Source: Hydrococcus rivularis NIES-593 (lineage in GTDB: Bacteria > Cyanobacteriota > Cyanobacteriia > Cyanobacteriales > Microcystaceae). Taken from it: 64,000 nt of DNA. Every line of letters starts with the position of its first letter. Within the stretch, counting starts at the first letter, position 1. Location of the stretch: NCBI RefSeq assembly GCF_001904635.1, contig NZ_MRCB01000002.1:186001-250000 (forward strand). The letters are read 5' to 3'. Below the pieces are notes generated by a model. It did not search any database, was not told the origin of the DNA, and worked only from the letters and a program-made list of their open reading frames with translations. This document shows, piece by piece, positions 63,461 through 64,000 of the stretch. The position numbers were made by a program, and so were the translations under genes.

Positions 63461-64000
63461 ATGGATGGAATTTGTACCTTAGCTAACGACCGAGTTTACG
63501 ACCAACTAATTGCTTTACTTAATAGCATTGAAGCCAATTCAGATTCGGAAACTCCTGTTTGTGTCTATCCTTACGACGATAATACCGAAAAAATTGCGGC
63601 TGAGATAGCTAAGCGCCCTAATGTCCAATTGTACGACGATCGCAGCTCGATCGAAAAATGGGATAATTTTGCTCGCTCTGTTTGGGATACTCATCCGACT
63701 GCGCGAGAGCGTTGGGCTAAAGTAGGAAGTACGGGGTATCATCGCTTTGGCACCCATCGGCGCTATTGTGCATTCGATGCTCCTTTCGATCGCTTTCTTT
63801 ACATGGATGCCGATACCTTACTCTTAGATTCGGTTGACTCGATCTTTGCCCGACTCGATCGCGACGATTGTATTGTTTATGACTTTCAGTATAAAGATCC
63901 TACACACGTTTACGAACTTTCCTCGGCTAAGTTAACAGAAATTTTTCCAACACAAAGAATTAAATCTGAAATTTTTTGTTCGGGATTTTATGCCTCTAAA
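63461..64000 (+). CDS. Glycosyltransferase family 8-like protein, cut by window end
   Basis: The first 180 codons run open to the last base, so the 3' end is missing. The opening MDGICTLANDRVYDQLIALL, the central RFGTHRRYCAFDAPFDRFLY and the metal motif YMDADTLLLD (a DxD) fit a nucleotide-sugar-dependent glycosyltransferase of GT8 type. Cyanobacterial proteins with this start are usually named only by locus family. No ribosome site is obvious before ATG 63461. Confidence 0.7.
   Translation, partial: MDGICTLANDRVYDQLIALLNSIEANSDSETPVCVYPYDDNTEKIAAEIAKRPNVQLYDDRSSIEKWDNFARSVWDTHPTARERWAKVGSTGYHRFGTHRRYCAFDAPFDRFLYMDADTLLLDSVDSIFARLDRDDCIVYDFQYKDPTHVYELSSAKLTEIFPTQRIKSEIFCSGFYASK

Overview
The window looks like chromosomal DNA of a cyanobacterium, probably a Pleurocapsales/Chroococcales-type genome, though I cannot fix the genus. 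The HIP1 octamer GCGATCGC and its derivatives occur throughout. The gene content is typically cyanobacterial: carotenoid isomerase CrtH, a SipA/DUF3148 protein, an SLH-OprB iron-uptake porin, a TPR-tailed Ser/Thr kinase and an AarF-family kinase. Genes lie on both strands in short runs. No transposase, CRISPR array, rRNA or phage gene was seen.

Layout. 1-7.5 kb: the end of an unknown gene, a ClpP-family protein without its catalytic Ser and His, SbcC, a MalK-type ABC ATPase, two small paralogous proteins and an AAA-like ATPase with an effector-style N-terminus. 8-16.3 kb: a glutathione transferase, the SRP RNA gene, a conserved unknown protein, a TPR protein, SipA, a sirohydrochlorin chelatase (CbiX) behind a cobalamin riboswitch, and glycogen branching enzyme. 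16.5-25.7 kb: a ThDP decarboxylase, a VOC protein, MsrB with a Tat-like leader, a GH31 glycosidase, a methyltransferase and a kinase-TPR protein.

26-35.6 kb is a cell-surface polysaccharide region. It holds a 2OG-Fe(II) oxygenase, an O-antigen-ligase-like membrane protein, a GT2 glycosyltransferase, a sulfotransferase, a priming sugar transferase and two diverged paralogues of an extracellular glycosidase-like protein. Together they suggest synthesis and trimming of a sulfated exopolysaccharide. 35.6-40.4 kb holds an AarF kinase, a GAF sensor kinase whose H-box histidine is replaced, and CrtH. A well-formed small-RNA or attenuator unit (promoter, CUCCUC segment, terminator) lies just upstream of crtH.

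40.76-47.83 kb is the most unusual part: a tight four-gene operon encoding a membrane vWA protein, a 1111-residue tubulin-like protein with a C-terminal SHOCT motif, a MotA/TolQ-like channel with a long repeat-bearing helical tail, and a MotB/OmpA-like partner. The last two resemble the ZorA/ZorB stator of Zorya defence, but ZorC, ZorD and ZorE are absent. This looks like a proton-motive-force-driven machine coupled to a tubulin-like NTPase. Its function is unknown from sequence.

47.9-64 kb: gamma-glutamyltransferase, a TolC-like protein, Upp, a YtxH-like protein, an Hsp70-like ATPase, tRNA-Val(CAC), RadC, the porin, and a signalling run (CHASE4-PAS histidine kinase, a decayed kinase fragment, a receiver protein, and a receiver-PAS-GGDEF-EAL protein). 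A glycine-zipper protein, a MITE-like element and a truncated glycosyltransferase-8-like gene follow. Domain calls rest on motifs read by eye, and residue positions are approximate.
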